Assembly: GCA_937895715.1 (NCBI GenBank)
Contig: CALBLZ010000138.1
Span: 1-8,654, forward strand
Source: an uncultured Candidatus Berkelbacteria bacterium
GTDB lineage: Bacteria > Patescibacteriota > UBA1384 > CAILIB01
Length of the DNA: 8,654 nucleotides
Reading direction: 5' to 3'
Shown: positions 7,198 to 8,654 of the stretch, piece by piece
How the letters are laid out: the number at the start of each line of letters is the position of its first letter
Position numbering within the stretch: position 1 is the stretch's first letter
Notes under the pieces: generated by a model
The model's input: only the letters and a program-made list of their open reading frames with translations
Databases searched by the model: none
Told to the model about the DNA's origin: nothing
Program-made: the position numbers and the translations under genes

Positions 7198-8223
7198 ATG
7201 AAAAATCCGCTTGCGTCTTTCAATTTTTCTGCTGATAATAGTCGTAGCATATCCGATAAAGTAGCTATCATGCGGTACGTCAATCAGGTATCTCGCGCCG
7301 CTCTCTCCCTCCTTCTGCTTGCTGCAGTTGCGGGCGCATCGTTTGGCTTCTCCTCTCCTGCTGCAGCAGCCGACGCAATTACAGTAATTCCCCCACGCCT
7401 CGAGGTCCCAGCTAGCCCTGGTGATACTGTCGTTGAAAAGATTCGGGTAATAAACCAATCCACTACTGAAATCAGCTACTCCACCATCATCGAAGACTTT
7501 AAGTCAGGTGACGAAGATGGATCTGTTCAGTACGTAGACGAGTCAGAAGAGTCTGACAGTTTCCGCATGGCAAAGTGGATTTCCATCGAGCCATCCCGTT
7601 TTACGATTGCTGCTAACAGCGAGCGCATTATTCAGGTAGCCATTAAGGTTCCAAAGAATGCAGAACCAGGTGGCCACTTTGCGTCTGTTATCGTACGACG
7701 CTCCGGCACAGAAACAGCCGGCGGAGCTTCGGTAGAAACTCGCATTGGTACGCTTATCCTGATGCGCGTTTCAGGAAATGTGACTGAAGGCTTATCTGTT
7801 GAAAGTTTTGGGCCACAGGAAACCTACGCCCAGTACGGCCCTGCTAAGTTCGACCTTCGTCTTAAGAATGATGGCAATGTTCACCTAGCCCCCCGCGGCA
7901 CTATCGTCATCAACAATATGTTCGGTAAAAAAGTTGCGGAGATTCCTCTCAGCAACCCAAATGTATTACCTGGCGCTATTCGAAAGAGCACCACCGAGTG
8001 GGCCGAAAAAAACCTTATCGGTCGCTACACCGCAACACTTGTTGCTCAGTATGGTCAAACCAGTAGCACCGGAGAACAAAAGACGCTCAGCGCTACTACA
8101 AGCTTTATCGTCTTCCCGCTCTATCTCATCTGGGTTACTCTCGGCATCATTGTCGTAGCCTACTTACTCATCACCCAGCGCAAGGCTCTACGGCGCGCAA
8201 TAAACCGTATTACGTCTGACTAG
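7198..8223 (+). CDS. DUF916-like (WxL-interacting type) membrane-anchored Ig-like protein
   Basis: From the ATG at 7198 the product is 341 aa. The hydrophobic core of a signal peptide is at about 35-52, with cleavage near PAAAADA (54-60). The first extracellular domain (about 62-196) has the hallmarks of DUF916/WxLIP-type Ig-like folds: ITVIPPRLEV, PGDTVVEKIRVINQS, EDF, and PGGHFASVIVRR. A second beta domain (about 197-300, with LRLKNDGNVHLAPRGTI) follows. One membrane helix (about 303-325) and a basic cytoplasmic tail (QRKALRRAINRITSD) end the protein. Three starts are possible. The ATG at 7177 overlaps the preceding TAA. The ATG at 7198 has a TGGAGG Shine-Dalgarno at 7183-7188 and is preferred. 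The ATG at 7270 gives the most compact signal peptide but has no clear Shine-Dalgarno. In Firmicutes such proteins bind WxL surface proteins; here they may hold the anchorless proteins encoded nearby. Confidence 0.7.
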   Translation: MKNPLASFNFSADNSRSISDKVAIMRYVNQVSRAALSLLLLAAVAGASFGFSSPAAAADAITVIPPRLEVPASPGDTVVEKIRVINQSTTEISYSTIIEDFKSGDEDGSVQYVDESEESDSFRMAKWISIEPSRFTIAANSERIIQVAIKVPKNAEPGGHFASVIVRRSGTETAGGASVETRIGTLILMRVSGNVTEGLSVESFGPQETYAQYGPAKFDLRLKNDGNVHLAPRGTIVINNMFGKKVAEIPLSNPNVLPGAIRKSTTEWAEKNLIGRYTATLVAQYGQTSSTGEQKTLSATTSFIVFPLYLIWVTLGIIVVAYLLITQRKALRRAINRITSD

Positions 8224-8236
8224 GTCAGGAGGAATC

Positions 8237-8654
8237 ATGCGGGGGGCACCGTCACGGATTCACCGGCTGGCAGGTTTGGCAGTAGCGTTCACGATTGCGC
8301 TTGCCGCCTCTTTTGGCAACTTAGTCCAGGTTGCGTATGCTTTTCAAAACCTAGACCAAGCACGGGACAGTGTTACTACTATCTTGCCCGGCTACCTTGA
8401 TGTCACGCATGACATCTTCTTTGCGCTCCCAGTAAACGCCCCCCAGGTTACACCGAGTGACTACGTCACAATCACTTTCCCAAACTACTCGAACGTGCGA
8501 CCTCCAACGGGAGTGATTGGAGGATTTGGTACTCCGACTTTTTCTGTCGTAGGCAACCAGGTTCGAATTACAAATATCGCCATTTTGCCAGGTACTGGTT
8601 TTAACATTCAGGGCATAATTGCTAACAACCCCGGCTCTTTCAATAGCAATCAGA
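8237..8654 (+). CDS. Secreted protein, N-terminal fragment (runs off the window)
   Basis: An open frame begins at the ATG at 8237, with a strong AGGAGG Shine-Dalgarno (8227-8232) 4 nt upstream, 13 nt after the previous stop. It continues for 139 complete codons to the window edge. The N-terminus MRGAPSRIHR followed by a hydrophobic Ala-rich stretch and a VAYA/F site near residue 35 is a typical signal peptide. The mature start (FQNLDQARDSVTTILPGYLDVTHDIFFALP) and later YVTITFPNYSNV and NQVRITNIAI suggest beta-rich extracellular repeats, but no family is recognised with certainty. Tight spacing to the DUF916-like gene and the shared strand suggest it belongs to the same surface-protein operon. 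Confidence 0.8.
   Translation, partial: MRGAPSRIHRLAGLAVAFTIALAASFGNLVQVAYAFQNLDQARDSVTTILPGYLDVTHDIFFALPVNAPQVTPSDYVTITFPNYSNVRPPTGVIGGFGTPTFSVVGNQVRITNIAILPGTGFNIQGIIANNPGSFNSNQ

Noticed and set aside
8241..8246. A run of six G residues just after the start codon of the last gene, as a possible phase-variation tract.
   Set aside because: Six bases is short for slipped-strand switching, and the downstream frame is open and sensible as read.

Overview
The window looks like a chromosomal segment from a Candidate Phyla Radiation (Patescibacteria) bacterium, possibly Saccharibacteria-like. This is an inference. It rests on a compact, all plus-strand layout, an F-type ATP synthase operon with a HAD phosphatase gene inserted and a minimal epsilon subunit, and a block of small secreted proteins that lack LPXTG or C-terminal membrane anchors. 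The genetic code appears standard: all nine visible stop codons are TAA or TAG and Trp is encoded by TGG.

Region 1 (1-2502) is the distal part of an F1Fo ATP synthase operon. It holds the last 41 codons of atpG (gamma), a YqeG-type HAD-IIIA phosphatase, atpD (beta) and atpC (epsilon). A terminator-like hairpin lies between the phosphatase gene and atpD. It is followed directly by a -10-like hexamer exactly 7 nt before the atpD start codon, with no Shine-Dalgarno sequence, so atpD may have its own leaderless transcript. AtpD has an unusual Lys/Ala/Thr/Pro-rich N-terminal extension and a changed DPLDSTSR segment. AtpC is only the beta-sandwich domain, without the C-terminal helices.

Region 2 (2503-2782) is non-coding. 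It holds a clean terminator, a 19-bp imperfect direct repeat, a strong sigma70-type promoter (TTGACA-N18-TACAAT), a very strong Shine-Dalgarno sequence, and an upstream segment that can pair with that Shine-Dalgarno over 11 bp.

Region 3 (2783-5220) is a two-gene transcript for near-identical secreted proteins of 393 and 392 aa, closed by a strong terminator. The central 995 bp of the two genes look identical base for base, while signal-peptide and C-terminal coding ends have diverged. That pattern points to gene conversion.

Region 4 (5225-8654, running off the window) begins with a second -10/N7/ATG arrangement suggesting a leaderless transcript. It encodes a third, divergent member of the secreted family, a bitopic protein of unknown function, a membrane-anchored protein resembling the DUF916 (WxL-interacting) Ig-like family, and the start of another secreted protein. 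The first two junctions are ATG/TAA overlaps (TAATG). Regions 3 and 4 together look like a cell-surface module: abundant, anchorless, disulfide-capable beta-rich proteins beside a membrane-tethered partner, resembling in layout the WxL/DUF916 loci of Gram-positive bacteria. The surface role is inferred.
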